The notes below the pieces were generated by a model that was given only the letters and a program-made list of their open reading frames with translations, made no database searches and had not been told where the DNA came from. Both the position numbers and the translations under genes were made by a program. From Herbaspirillum hiltneri N3 (lineage in GTDB: Bacteria > Pseudomonadota > Gammaproteobacteria > Burkholderiales > Burkholderiaceae_D): a stretch of DNA of 64,000 bases. Every line of letters starts with the position of its first letter. Position 1 is the first letter of the stretch. The stretch lies in NCBI RefSeq assembly GCF_001267925.1, contig NZ_CP011409.1, positions 4,836,001 through 4,900,000 of the forward strand. The letters are read 5' to 3'. Shown here piece by piece: positions 33,424-44,103 of the stretch.

Positions 33424-34710
33424 ATGTCCGCAACCACCCAGCCAGCTCCGGCTCACCTCTCTCCTCCCCTTTTCAGCGCCGGCAATCCCGCGCTGTGGGT
33501 CGTCGTCGCCGCCGCACTGGTGCTCAGCGTCGTCATGGGCACGCGCCAGACCTTCGGCCTGTACATCAATCCGTTTTCCTACGACCGCGGCTTGCCGGTC
33601 ACGGTGATCGCCTTCGCCATCGCCCTGCACAATCTGGTCTGGGGCTTCGCGCAGCCGTTCGCCGGCGCCGCTGCGGACCGTTACGGCGCCACGCCGGTGG
33701 TGGCGTTCGGCGCCGTCACCTTCGCCGCCGGACTGGGGCTGGCGGCGGTGGCGCCGTCCGGCCTGCTGCTGGTCATCGGACTGGGACTGCTGGTCGGCAT
33801 CGGCATCAGCTGCACCAGCTTCGGCGTGGTGCTGGCCTCGGTCGGCCGCGTCGCCACGCCGCAGCAGCGCAGCATGGCGATGGGCATCGCCAGCGCCGGC
33901 GGTTCGCTCGGCCAGGTGTTGCTGGTGCCGCTGGCGCAGATGGTGCGTGAGGGCGCCGGCGTGCCGGTCTCGCTGTTCGTGCTGGCGGTCATTGCGCTGG
34001 CGATTGCACCGGCCGGCCTGATCCTGGACCGGGGCCGCAAGAAATCCCCTGCATCCGTGACGCACGCCGCCGCCGAACCGGACACGTCTTCACTCAAGGA
34101 AGTGCTGGCCCTGGCCGGACGTCATCGCGGCTATCGCCTGCTGACCATCGGCTTCTTCACCTGCGGTTTCCAGCTGGCTTTCATCGGCACCCACCTGCCC
34201 GGCTACCTGATGCTGTGCCACATGCCGCTCGGCCTGGGCGCCACCGCGCTGGCGCTGATCGGCCTGTTCAACATGGCCGGCAGCTGGGGCTGCGGCTGGC
34301 TGGGCGGCCGCTTCCGCCAGCAATACGTGCTGGGCTGGCTGTACCTGATCCGCAGCGGGGCCATCGCGGTATTCCTGGCGCTGCCCACGACCGGCGCCTC
34401 GGTCATGGTGTTCGCCGCCGTGATGGGACTGACCTGGCTCGGCACGGTGCCGCTCACCAGCGGACTGGTGGCGAAAGTGTTCGGCACGCGGCACCTCGGC
34501 ACGCTGTTCGGGGTGTGCTTCCTGAGCCACCAGCTCGGCTCCTTCCTCGGCGCCTGGCTGGGCGGCTATATGTTCGACCTGACCGGCTCGTACTCGCTGG
34601 TGTGGGGTGCGACGGTGGCGGCCGGCGTGCTGGCGGCGCTGCTGCATTTCGCCATCGGCGACAAGCCGGCTGACGCCAGCCCCGGCATGCTGGCGGCGGC
34701 GCTCAGCTGA
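33424..34710 (+). CDS. MFS transporter (paralogue of the 10.6-kb MFS gene)
   Basis: A 428-residue, 12-helix major facilitator. The N-half contains GTRQTFGLYINPFSYDRGLPVTVIAFAIALHNLVWGFAQPFAGAAADRYGA; the C-half has TVPLTSGLVAKVFGTRHLGTLFGVCFLSHQLGSFLGAWLGGYMFDLTGSYSLVW. Both blocks mirror the protein at 10654-11871, so the two are distant paralogues of the oxalate/formate antiporter-like branch. GGAG precedes the ATG. The upstream LysR gene probably controls it. The substrate is unknown. Confidence 0.88.
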   Translation: MSATTQPAPAHLSPPLFSAGNPALWVVVAAALVLSVVMGTRQTFGLYINPFSYDRGLPVTVIAFAIALHNLVWGFAQPFAGAAADRYGATPVVAFGAVTFAAGLGLAAVAPSGLLLVIGLGLLVGIGISCTSFGVVLASVGRVATPQQRSMAMGIASAGGSLGQVLLVPLAQMVREGAGVPVSLFVLAVIALAIAPAGLILDRGRKKSPASVTHAAAEPDTSSLKEVLALAGRHRGYRLLTIGFFTCGFQLAFIGTHLPGYLMLCHMPLGLGATALALIGLFNMAGSWGCGWLGGRFRQQYVLGWLYLIRSGAIAVFLALPTTGASVMVFAAVMGLTWLGTVPLTSGLVAKVFGTRHLGTLFGVCFLSHQLGSFLGAWLGGYMFDLTGSYSLVWGATVAAGVLAALLHFAIGDKPADASPGMLAAALS

Positions 34711-34835
34711 AAAACCGGCTTGTAGAACGCAGTGCGTGCCGCACTCGCGCGGCGGTGGAAAACCGGGTGCGGCAAAACCCTTTAAAATCGTCCGCACTCC
34801 ATCATCCATGCAGCCAGCCGCCCTGCGTTCACTTC

Positions 34836-35768
34836 ATGCTCGCCATCTTCAATGTCGTCTTTCCGGTTTTCGCGCTGATCTTCCTCGGCTACCTGTGCCG
34901 CAAGCGCAATATCCTCAGCGTCAACGCCGCCAGCGAACTGAACCGCTTCGTCATCTATCTGGGCCTGCCGGCGCTGCTGTTCGATTCGATCGCGCGGCTC
35001 ACGCCCGCCGACTTCAGCAACCTGCGCTTCATCGCGGTATTTGCCATCGGCATCGCGGTGGTGTTCGTGCTGACGGCCTGGATCAAGTATCGCCAGGGCG
35101 CGGCGGCCGGCGACATCATCATCGACAGCCTCGGCACCTCGTACGCCAACGTCGGCTTTATCGGCATCCCGCTGTGCCTGCTGGCCTTCGGCCGCGACGG
35201 CATGCCGCCGGCCGTGATCGCCATGGTGATGACCGCCTGCCTGCTGTTCGCCATCGCTATTGTGCTGCTGGAAATCTGCCTGCACGCCGAGAAGCACATC
35301 GGCCGCAGCCTCCTCAAGACCGGCAACTCGCTGATCCGCAATCCCATCCTGATCGCACCGATCCTCGGCAGCCTGGTGGCGGCCGGCGGCTTTGCGCTCC
35401 CGACCGGCGTACAGCAGTTGTTCAAGTTGCTGGGGGCGGCCGCCAGTCCGTGCGCGCTGGTGTCGCTGGGCCTGTTCCTGGCGCAGCCGATCGAGAACAA
35501 ACAGGCCGGCTCGGTGAGCCTGCTGGTCGGCTTCAAGCTGTTGCTGCATCCGGCCGTCACGGCGCTGTTCGCCTACTGGATCCTGCCGCTGCCGAAGATG
35601 TGGGCCGACACCGCGCTGCTGTTGTCGGCCATGCCGATCGGCACCGGTCCGTTCATGCTGGCCGAACTGTACCGGCGCGAAGCGGCATTGATGTCGCGCG
35701 CCATCCTGATTTCCACCACGACGTCGCTGCTGACGATCACGCTGATCCTGGCGTGGATCGCCCATTGA
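34836..35768 (+). CDS. AEC-family (auxin efflux carrier-like) transporter
   Basis: A 310-residue membrane protein with about ten helices. It begins MLAIFNVVFPVFALIFLGYLCRKRNILS, the AEC/MdcF-type N-terminus. Internal features are NRFVIYLGLPALLFDSIA and SYANVGFIGIPLCLLAFG; the repeat SAMPIGTGPFMLAELY lies near the C-terminus. Bacterial AEC proteins carry organic acids such as malonate or malate. The ATG at 34836 gives the family start; no strong ribosome site is seen. It is followed after 12 bp by a phosphoesterase gene, probably in one transcript. Confidence 0.88.
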   Translation: MLAIFNVVFPVFALIFLGYLCRKRNILSVNAASELNRFVIYLGLPALLFDSIARLTPADFSNLRFIAVFAIGIAVVFVLTAWIKYRQGAAAGDIIIDSLGTSYANVGFIGIPLCLLAFGRDGMPPAVIAMVMTACLLFAIAIVLLEICLHAEKHIGRSLLKTGNSLIRNPILIAPILGSLVAAGGFALPTGVQQLFKLLGAAASPCALVSLGLFLAQPIENKQAGSVSLLVGFKLLLHPAVTALFAYWILPLPKMWADTALLLSAMPIGTGPFMLAELYRREAALMSRAILISTTTSLLTITLILAWIAH

Positions 35769-35780
35769 GGAAACCCGCGC

Positions 35781-36590
35781 ATGAAAATCCAGATCGCCTC
35801 CGACCTGCATCTTGAACGGATGACGCCGAAGTTTCCCGGCTACCGCGCCATCGCGCCTGCCGACGCCGACCTGCTGATCATCGCCGGCGACATCCACCAC
35901 GGCGACGCGGCGATCGCGGCCTTCGCCGACTGGCCGGTTCCGGTGCTGTATGTGCACGGCAACCACGAGGCCTATCACGCGCAATATCCGCAAGTGGTCG
36001 GCGACATCGGCCGCAGCGCGCAAGCCTCGGGCGAGCGGGTGCGTCATCTGGAGAATGCCGTCGCGGTCGAAGGCGGCGTGCGCTTTCTCGGTTGTTGCCT
36101 GTGGACCGACTACGCCTTGCAACAAGAGGGAACGCCCGCGCTGACGCTGGACGCTGCGATGGAACAGGCCGGCAACATCCTGTTCGACCATCGCGTGATC
36201 ACCATGCCGGGCGGCGTGCTATTCACGCCGCAGGATGCGCTGCAATTGCACCGGCGTTCGCGCGCCTGGCTGGAGCAGGAACTGGCGCGCCCCTTCGATG
36301 GCAAAACCGTGGTGATCACGCATCATGGTCCGCATCCGCAGTCGGTGCATGAGCGCTTCGCCGGCTCGCCGCTGAACCCCGGCTTCATCAGCGACCTCAC
36401 GCCGTTGCTGGCGCAGGCAGACCTGTGGGTGCACGGCCATGTGCATGACAGTTTCGACTACACGGTCGCGAACTGCCGCGTCGTGACCAATCCGCGCGGC
36501 TATGCGCTCAACCTGAAACAGGCGGCGACGCTCGATGACATCGAGTGGGAGAATCCGGCCTTCGATCCGCAGCTGGTGATCGCGATCTGA
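35781..36590 (+). CDS. Calcineurin-like metallophosphoesterase
   Basis: A 269-residue cytosolic phosphoesterase with the five metallophosphatase blocks: ASDLHLE (residues 6-12), GDIHHGD (about 40), GNHEAY (about 62), ITHHGPHPQS (about 183) and HGHVHDS (about 218). All metal-binding Asp, Asn and His residues are present, so it is likely active. The substrate (phosphodiester or nucleotide) cannot be read from the sequence. It overlaps no neighbour but follows the AEC gene closely and converges on the GGDEF-EAL gene, with only 12 bp between stops. Confidence 0.87.
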   Translation: MKIQIASDLHLERMTPKFPGYRAIAPADADLLIIAGDIHHGDAAIAAFADWPVPVLYVHGNHEAYHAQYPQVVGDIGRSAQASGERVRHLENAVAVEGGVRFLGCCLWTDYALQQEGTPALTLDAAMEQAGNILFDHRVITMPGGVLFTPQDALQLHRRSRAWLEQELARPFDGKTVVITHHGPHPQSVHERFAGSPLNPGFISDLTPLLAQADLWVHGHVHDSFDYTVANCRVVTNPRGYALNLKQAATLDDIEWENPAFDPQLVIAI

Positions 36591-36602
36591 GAGAGCCAGG
36601 CG

Positions 36603-39464
36603 TCAGCGCGCGCTGAACTCCAGCGTGGTGACCTGCGTGTCGTTCTTTTCCTGCAGCAGCTCGACGAACCGCTCGGGCGGCACCGGCGGGCTGAACAGGT
36701 ATCCCTGCATTTCGTCGCAGCCGTGCTGGCGCAGATAGGACAGCTGCTCCTCGGTTTCCACGCCTTCGGCGATCACGTGCAGCTTGAGGCTGTGCGCCAG
36801 CGAGATGATGGAGACCGTGATGGCCGCGTCGTCGGCATCGAGCGTGATGTCGCGCACGAAGGACTTGTCGATCTTGAGCACGTCGATCGGAAATTTCTTC
36901 AGGTAAGACAAGCTGGAATAGCCGGTGCCGAAATCGTCGATCGACAGATGCACGCCGAGGTCCTTGAGTTCGCGCAGGATGCCGATGGCGTGTTCGACGT
37001 CAGTCATCACCAGGCTTTCGGTCAGTTCCAGTTCGAGGAAATCGGCGTCGAGTCCGGTCTCCTGCAGCACCTTGGCGATCGACGACACCAGGTCTTTCTG
37101 TACGAACTGGCGCACCGACAAATTGACCGAGACGCGCATGTTTCCCAGCCCGGCTTCCTGCCATGCGCGCACCTGCTCGCAGGCGGTGCGGATCACCCAT
37201 GAACCGATGGGCAGAATCAGGCCCGTCTCTTCGGCCAGGCTGATGAAGCGCGCCGGCGACACCATGCCCAGCTCCGGATGGTTCCAGCGGATCAGCGCCT
37301 CCATACCAACGATCCGGCCGCTGCGCAGATTGATCTTGGGCTGGTAATGCAACAGGAATTCATTGCGCTCCAGCGCGATGCGCAAATCGCCTTCGATGCG
37401 CAGGCGTTCCAGCGCCTGCGCGTTCATCGCGGGCGTGTAGAACTGATAGTTGTCGCGACCGCTCTGCTTGGCGCGGTACATCGCGATGTCGGCGTGCTTG
37501 ACCAGCACCTCGGCGTCGCGACCGTCGTCGGGATAGGCGGCCACGCCGATGCTGCAGGTCGGGAAGAAGGTATGCCCCTCGATCGTCATCGGCGCCGCCA
37601 CGGCTTCCTGGATGCGATGCAGGTGACGCGTATCGAGACCGATGCCGGTGTACTCGGACATGACGATGACGAACTCGTCGCTGCCCAGGCGCGCGATGGT
37701 GTCGGTGTCGCGCACTGCCGCCCGCAAACGGCCGGCGATGGTTTTGAGCAGCAGGTCGCCGGCCTTGTGGCCGAGAGTGTCGTTGACGAACTTGAAGCGG
37801 TCGAGATCGACGAACACCACCCACAGCGAACGCTGGTAACGCTCGGCGTAGGCCATCGCTTCTTCCAGCACCTTGCGCAGCATATTGCGGTTGACCAGAC
37901 CGGTCAGCACGTCGCGGTTGGCCTGAAATTCCAGTTCCGCCTCATAACGCTTCATCGATGTGATGTCGTACAGCGCGGCGACGAAATGCGTGACCGTACC
38001 CTGCTCGCTCTTCACCGGCGCGATGTACAAGTCGTTCCAGACTTCGGCGCCGCTCTTGTTGTGGTTGCGCAGCACGACATTACCTTCGCGTTGCTCGCGC
38101 ATGGCGCTCCAGATTTCCTCGAAGCCGTGGGCATGGGCATCGGCGCCGCTGTCGCTTTCCAGCATGCGGATGCTATGCCCGATCACTTCCCCGGCGCTGT
38201 AGCCGGTGATGCGCTCGAACGCCGGATTGACGTATTCGATCGGATAGTCGGGTGCAGTCGCCTGCATGATGATGATGGCGTTGGCGCTCGCTTCGATGGC
38301 GCGCTGGCGCAGTTGCAGTGCCTGCTCGGCCTGCTGGCGCGCGTGGATGTCTTCCTTGAGCAGCACGTTGGTCAGGCGCAGCTCGGCGGTGCGCTCGTCG
38401 ACGGTGCGCTGGATGCGGCGCGAGCGCATCGACAGCGTGTACAGGTAGGCCGCCGCCAGCAACGTCAGCAAGGTGCCGGCGCCGAGGATCAGCAGCGAGT
38501 TGGAATGATTGGAGGTCAGCGAGATGGGCGCCGATCTCGCTTCCAGGTGCCACGGCTGGCCGGCGATGTTGAAGGTGCGGCGAATGCGCACCGGCTTGCG
38601 ATAGCCGAGCCATGAGGGCAGCAGCGATTTGCTGGCGCTGCTCTCGCTGCGATAGACCAGATCCACCGGATCGGCGTGCTCGCCGATAAACACGCTGATG
38701 TCGACGTCTTCGCGCCGCAGCGGACCGGCCGCGTTGAAAATCCGTTGCAGCAACACGCGCGCATGGAACACCGCAGTGGTGTCGCCGATCACCGCCGCCC
38801 GGCGCTGCGCCAGCGTGTCGAGCGGCATGCCGGCGCGATACACCGGCATCAGCACCAGCAGGCCGCGTTCATTGGTGGACGCCTGGGCGAGCCGGAACGC
38901 GCCGGTCGAGACCGGCTTGCCGCTGTCAATGGCCAGCTCCAGCGCCTGCATCACGGTGGCGTTGGCCGACATGTCGAGGCCGAGCGCGGGACGGTTGCCT
39001 TGCAGCGGTTCAAGATAATCGACCACCAGGTAGCGCTCGCGGATCGGCGACGGCACGGTCTTGCCCTCCACCATCGCGTTGATGCCGAAGCCCGGATAGC
39101 GCGCCTGCATGGCGCTCTCGAAACCGGCGCGTTCGCCGCGCGTGATGAAGCGCTGGAAGCTGAAGGCCTGTACGTGCGGGTACTTCTCCACCAATGGTGC
39201 GGTGAAGGTGTGGAATTGCTCGCGGGTGGGGTTGTCGACGGTGGCGAACAAACGATTGATGACGGTCAGCACCTGCACCGCTTCTTCGAGTCCGCGCTGC
39301 AGCGTGGTCACGCGCACCAGCGCGCGCCGCTCGAAGTCGAGATTGAAGGCGTCATCTTCCAGCTTGCAGGTCGCAAGGAACAGCAAAGCCGTCACGCCAA
39401 AGCCGATGATCAGCGTCAGCGACACCGAGATCGAGGCTCCTATGCGTTTGATCGCTTTGTACAT
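36603..39464 (-). CDS. CHASE-PAS-GGDEF-EAL membrane protein (c-di-GMP turnover)
   Basis: A 953-residue sensor. Order: TM helix (about 8-30), periplasmic CHASE domain (about 60-310, with QAFSFQRFITRGERAGFE), second TM (about 325-345), coiled coil, PAS (about 395-510), GGDEF (about 520-680), EAL (about 695-945). The GGDEF motif reads LGSDEF, with Ser in place of the second Gly, and is preceded by an RDTD inhibitory site, so this domain may bind rather than make c-di-GMP. The EAL domain is complete: MEALIRW, NLSVRQF, ELTES, DDFGTGYSSLSYL and AEGVET. It is most likely a phosphodiesterase. The start MYKAIKRIG at 39464 is preferred; 39503 is possible. Confidence 0.87.
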   Translation of the reverse strand: MYKAIKRIGASISVSLTLIIGFGVTALLFLATCKLEDDAFNLDFERRALVRVTTLQRGLEEAVQVLTVINRLFATVDNPTREQFHTFTAPLVEKYPHVQAFSFQRFITRGERAGFESAMQARYPGFGINAMVEGKTVPSPIRERYLVVDYLEPLQGNRPALGLDMSANATVMQALELAIDSGKPVSTGAFRLAQASTNERGLLVLMPVYRAGMPLDTLAQRRAAVIGDTTAVFHARVLLQRIFNAAGPLRREDVDISVFIGEHADPVDLVYRSESSASKSLLPSWLGYRKPVRIRRTFNIAGQPWHLEARSAPISLTSNHSNSLLILGAGTLLTLLAAAYLYTLSMRSRRIQRTVDERTAELRLTNVLLKEDIHARQQAEQALQLRQRAIEASANAIIIMQATAPDYPIEYVNPAFERITGYSAGEVIGHSIRMLESDSGADAHAHGFEEIWSAMREQREGNVVLRNHNKSGAEVWNDLYIAPVKSEQGTVTHFVAALYDITSMKRYEAELEFQANRDVLTGLVNRNMLRKVLEEAMAYAERYQRSLWVVFVDLDRFKFVNDTLGHKAGDLLLKTIAGRLRAAVRDTDTIARLGSDEFVIVMSEYTGIGLDTRHLHRIQEAVAAPMTIEGHTFFPTCSIGVAAYPDDGRDAEVLVKHADIAMYRAKQSGRDNYQFYTPAMNAQALERLRIEGDLRIALERNEFLLHYQPKINLRSGRIVGMEALIRWNHPELGMVSPARFISLAEETGLILPIGSWVIRTACEQVRAWQEAGLGNMRVSVNLSVRQFVQKDLVSSIAKVLQETGLDADFLELELTESLVMTDVEHAIGILRELKDLGVHLSIDDFGTGYSSLSYLKKFPIDVLKIDKSFVRDITLDADDAAITVSIISLAHSLKLHVIAEGVETEEQLSYLRQHGCDEMQGYLFSPPVPPERFVELLQEKNDTQVTTLEFSAR

Positions 39465-39760
39465 GCGGGGGTGACATTTTCGTGACCGGTATGAGGTCAT
39501 CATAAACGCGCCACCCGGCGCACAGACGCCTTATTGATTAATTTTTTTCCAACTTTATTGAGAGAAAGTTTTGCTGCGCAGACCGTCGCCGGGCCTCCCC
39601 GAAATTGCGCAAGGCTGTCCTACAGAGAAAACTGTTGCCCCGCGTAGCGCCTCACCAGAACGGGGCGTGCAGCAATGCAAAACACGCCATGAAATGCGGC
39701 GCGTTATTGTGTCCTGCAGGAAATGTTAGTGCGGAGCGCCATGCTGCAACTGCGGCATTT

Positions 39761-40927
<1,167 letters not shown>

Positions 40928-40962
40928 GGATGGGACGGCTTCCGTCACGGATTCAATCGCGC

Positions 40963-41610
40963 TTAATCGTTGTCGTGCGACGGCAGCAGATGGCCCAGCT
41001 TGGTGGCTTTGGTGCGAAGGTAGCGGAGGTTGAAGGGGTTGCGATTTTCCACCAGCGGCACGCGCTCCAGTACCTCGATGCCGTTTTCCACCAAGGCGTT
41101 GACCTTGCGCGGGTTGTTCGTCATCAGGCGCAGGCCCTTGATGCCGAGGTGATCGGCCATCGGCACCACCATGGTGTAGCGCCGCATGTCGGCCGGGAAA
41201 CCGAGTTGCAGGTTGGCCTCGACCGTGTCGGCGCCGCCGTCCTGCAGATGGTAGGCGCGCACCTTGTTGAGCAGGCCGATGCCGCGGCCTTCCTGGCGCA
41301 GGTAAAACACCACGCCGCGCTTTTCCTTTGCAATGCGCCGCAGAGCGGCTTCAAGTTGCGCGCCGCAATCGCAGCGCTGGCTGAACAGCGCGTCGCCGGT
41401 CAGGCATTCGGAATGCACGCGCGCCAGCACCGGCTCGCCGTTGCCGACGTCGCCCAAGGCCAGGGCCAGGTGTTCCTTGCCGGAAACGTGGTCGACGAAA
41501 GCGTGCAGTTGGAAAGTGGCCCACGGCATCGGCAATGCGCAGGAGCTGACGAATTCCAGGTTTTCTTCCGGAATGGCGACGTCTGTTTCGATGTTTTCTG
41601 GTGACGACAT
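40963..41610 (-). CDS. ribA: GTP cyclohydrolase II
   Basis: A 215-residue enzyme that converts GTP to the first riboflavin precursor, formate and pyrophosphate. The zinc site is C69-x2-GDALFSQR-C80-D-C82, and the catalytic region is YLRQEGRGIGLLNKVRAYHLQDGGADTVEAN. GFPADMR and the C-terminal TNNPRKVNAL are family blocks. It is a stand-alone RibA without the RibB half. AAAGG lies 9 bases before the ATG at 41610. It is co-transcribed with a His-rich CobW protein downstream, which suggests that its zinc supply is locally safeguarded. Confidence 0.95.
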   Translation of the reverse strand: MSSPENIETDVAIPEENLEFVSSCALPMPWATFQLHAFVDHVSGKEHLALALGDVGNGEPVLARVHSECLTGDALFSQRCDCGAQLEAALRRIAKEKRGVVFYLRQEGRGIGLLNKVRAYHLQDGGADTVEANLQLGFPADMRRYTMVVPMADHLGIKGLRLMTNNPRKVNALVENGIEVLERVPLVENRNPFNLRYLRTKATKLGHLLPSHDND

Positions 41611-41744
41611 GATGAACAACCTTTGTAATGGCGCCGCAATGGGTACATTGGGCGCAGCCGCGTATCTTACAACGCGGCTCCAATTATTTCAGGCTGGCCC
41701 TGCGGTTCTTCAAGCCCGGGCGGGCGTTTTTTGTCGTAAACACA

Positions 41745-41766
41745 AGCGCGGCCCGGAGGCCGCGCT
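41745..41766 (-). terminator. Hairpin after the minus-strand MFS gene
   Basis: AGCGCGGCC (41745-41753) pairs perfectly with GGCCGCGCT (41758-41766) around a 4-base loop. It lies 25 bp past the MFS stop; on the minus strand it is followed by TGTGTTT, a weak T-tract. Confidence 0.6.
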
Positions 41767-41790
41767 GGTTTCATGCACCGGCAGGAGCGA

Positions 41791-43029
41791 TCAACGGTCG
41801 CGATTCTTGCCCGGCAGCAGGCGCACCAGCAAGGCGCCCAGCGAAGTCACCGTTGCCAGACCGACCACACCGATCCAGCCCCATTGCGCCAGCAACAGGC
41901 TGCCCAGCGCCGCGCCGGCCGCCATGCCGATGAACATGCCGACAAACAACACGGCATTGAGACGGCTGCGGGCGCCCGGTTCGATGCTGTAGACGATAGT
42001 CTGATGCGCCACCAGCGTGGCCTGCACGCCCAGGTCGAAACCGATTGCCGCCAACGCCAGCAACCACAGCTGGCCGCTGGTCGAGAAGGCCGGACCGAAC
42101 GCCATCGCCACGAAGGACAGGATGGCCAGGCCGATGCCCAGGCGGGTTACCAGTTCAGGGCCTTTCTTGTCCGAGATGCGGCCGGCCAGCGGCGCAGCCA
42201 GGGCTCCCGCAGCGCCTGCCAGGCCGAAGGCGCCGGCGGCGGCGCTGCCCAGATGGAACGGCGCGGCATGCAGCATCACCGCCAGCGTCGACCAGAAGGC
42301 GCTGAAGCCGACCGACAGCAAACCCTGGGCCATTGCGGCGCGACGCAGCGCAGGATGTTTTTCCACCAGCTTGCCCAGCGAACCCAGCAAAGCGCCGTAC
42401 GACAGATGCGTGGTCGCCTTGAAGCGCGGCAGGCCGCGCCACGCGGCGATGCCGATCAGGGCGATGCTGACCGAAGCCGCCACGAACATGCTGCGCCAGC
42501 CGAAGTGCTCGGCGACGAAACCGCTCAGCACGCGCGACAGCAGGATGCCGAGCAGCAAGCCGGTCATGACGGTGCCGACCACCTTGCCGCGGCTCTGTTC
42601 CGGGGCCAGGGTGGCGGCGGCCGGGACGATGTCCTGCGCCAGCGTCGCCGACAAGCCGATCGCCAGGCTGGCGACGAGCAGCACCGCGATGCCCGACGAC
42701 GCGCCGGCCAGCAGCAAAGCGCCGGTCAGCACGGCCGCCTTGATCAGGATGATGCGGCGGCGATCATAACGGTCGCCCAGCGGCGCCAGCAGCAGGATGC
42801 CGAGCGCGTAACCGAGCTGGGTCAGCATCGGCACCATGCCGATGGCGCGGTCGGAGGCACCGATGTCGGCGCCGAGAATGCCCAGCATCGGCTGCGAGTA
42901 ATACAGCGAGGCCACCGCCAGACCAGCGCCGGACGACAGCAGGAGCAGCAGCGAGGCCGGAAGCTGATGGACCGCTGCGGACGCGACCGTGGCGCCGTGA
43001 CTTGTATGCGTATTCTGAATGGAAGACAT
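41791..43029 (-). CDS. MFS transporter (YnfM/drug-efflux-like)
   Basis: A 412-residue, 12-helix major facilitator. SLYYSQPMLGILGADIGASDRAIGMVPMLTQLGYALGILLLAPLGDRYDRRRIILIK contains the loop 2-3 motif G-D-R-x-x-R-R. It resembles the YnfM/NasA-like efflux group. The ATG at 43029 has AAGGGG 9 bases upstream. It diverges from the LysR gene at 43128 with a 98-bp shared control region, the common layout of a LysR-controlled exporter. Confidence 0.9.
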   Translation of the reverse strand: MSSIQNTHTSHGATVASAAVHQLPASLLLLLSSGAGLAVASLYYSQPMLGILGADIGASDRAIGMVPMLTQLGYALGILLLAPLGDRYDRRRIILIKAAVLTGALLLAGASSGIAVLLVASLAIGLSATLAQDIVPAAATLAPEQSRGKVVGTVMTGLLLGILLSRVLSGFVAEHFGWRSMFVAASVSIALIGIAAWRGLPRFKATTHLSYGALLGSLGKLVEKHPALRRAAMAQGLLSVGFSAFWSTLAVMLHAAPFHLGSAAAGAFGLAGAAGALAAPLAGRISDKKGPELVTRLGIGLAILSFVAMAFGPAFSTSGQLWLLALAAIGFDLGVQATLVAHQTIVYSIEPGARSRLNAVLFVGMFIGMAAGAALGSLLLAQWGWIGVVGLATVTSLGALLVRLLPGKNRDR

Positions 43030-43127
43030 GATGGCTACCCCTTTTATTGATTGACGGGGTGGAGTTTGCGCGCCATTGCTGCGCTGCGGTAGTAGCACGG
43101 CGCGCAGAATTGTTATACGCTGCCCGT

Positions 43128-44102
43128 ATGAGCAAAGCGACCATCTCGGCTCCCGCCGCCCTTCCTTCGTCTTCCGGCCCCTCGGATCGCATCGAACTGA
43201 TCCAGACGTTCGTGCGCATCGTCCAGGCCGGCAGCCTGTCGGCCGCCGCGAGCCAACTCGACACCACGCAGCCGACCATCAGCCGCCGCCTGCAATTGCT
43301 GGAGCGTTCGCTGGGCGTGCGCCTGCTGCAACGTTCCACGCATGCGATGAAGCTGACCGAGGACGGCGAGCGTTGCTACGAACGCGCGCTCGACCTGCTG
43401 GCCGGCTGGGAATCCTTCCAGTTCGATGTGCGCGGCGCCGGCGTCGAGGCCGAGGGCTCGCTGCGCGTGGTGGTGCCGAATGCCTTCGGGCAACGGCAAC
43501 TGATCGCGCCGCTAGCCGAGTTCATGCGGCGCCATCCGGCGATCACGGTGGAATGGCTGCTGTACGACCGCGTCGCCGACTTCATCGCGCACGGCATCGA
43601 CTGCGCGATCCAGGTCGGCGAAGTCAGCGACCCCGCCGTGGTGGCGATCCGGCTGGCCGAAGTGCCGCGCATGATGGCGATCGCGCCGGCGTTGCTGGCG
43701 CAGCATCCGGCGCCGACGCATCCGCGCGACCTGGCGGCGATGCCGTGGCTGGCGATCCCGCAGTTTTACCGGCGCGACATCACGCTGAAAAACACCGTCA
43801 CCGGCGAAGTCACCGAAGTGGCGTTCCAGCCGCGCCTCAGTTCCGACAGCCTGTATGCACTGACCAATGCGGCGGTGGAAGGCGTCGGCCTGCTCCTAGG
43901 TTCGGCGTGGCTGCTGGCGGAACACATCGAGCAAGGCCGGCTGGTGCCGCTTTTGCCCGAGTGGGAAGCCGCGCCGCTGCCGGTGTCGATCATTTATCCG
44001 TATGCGCGCTTTTATCCGGCGCGGTTGCGCTACTTCGTCGACACCATGCGCGAAGCGATGCCGGCGGCGGTCGGCAGCGCCGCGCGCTGGACGGTGCGCT
44101 GA
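43128..44102 (+). CDS. LysR-family transcriptional regulator
   Basis: A 324-residue regulator with an unusual 22-residue Ser/Ala/Pro-rich leader before the HTH (IELIQTFVRIVQAGSLSAAASQLDTTQPTISRRLQLLERSLGVRLLQRS). The effector domain starts GSLRVVVPNAFGQRQLIAPLAEFM and includes IDCAIQVGEV, the pattern of the CrgA/YhjC branch. It lies back to back with an MFS efflux gene and is its probable regulator. The start is not certain; TATACGCTGCCCGT before the ATG shows no strong ribosome site. Confidence 0.88.
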   Translation: MSKATISAPAALPSSSGPSDRIELIQTFVRIVQAGSLSAAASQLDTTQPTISRRLQLLERSLGVRLLQRSTHAMKLTEDGERCYERALDLLAGWESFQFDVRGAGVEAEGSLRVVVPNAFGQRQLIAPLAEFMRRHPAITVEWLLYDRVADFIAHGIDCAIQVGEVSDPAVVAIRLAEVPRMMAIAPALLAQHPAPTHPRDLAAMPWLAIPQFYRRDITLKNTVTGEVTEVAFQPRLSSDSLYALTNAAVEGVGLLLGSAWLLAEHIEQGRLVPLLPEWEAAPLPVSIIYPYARFYPARLRYFVDTMREAMPAAVGSAARWTVR

Positions 44103-44103
44103 G

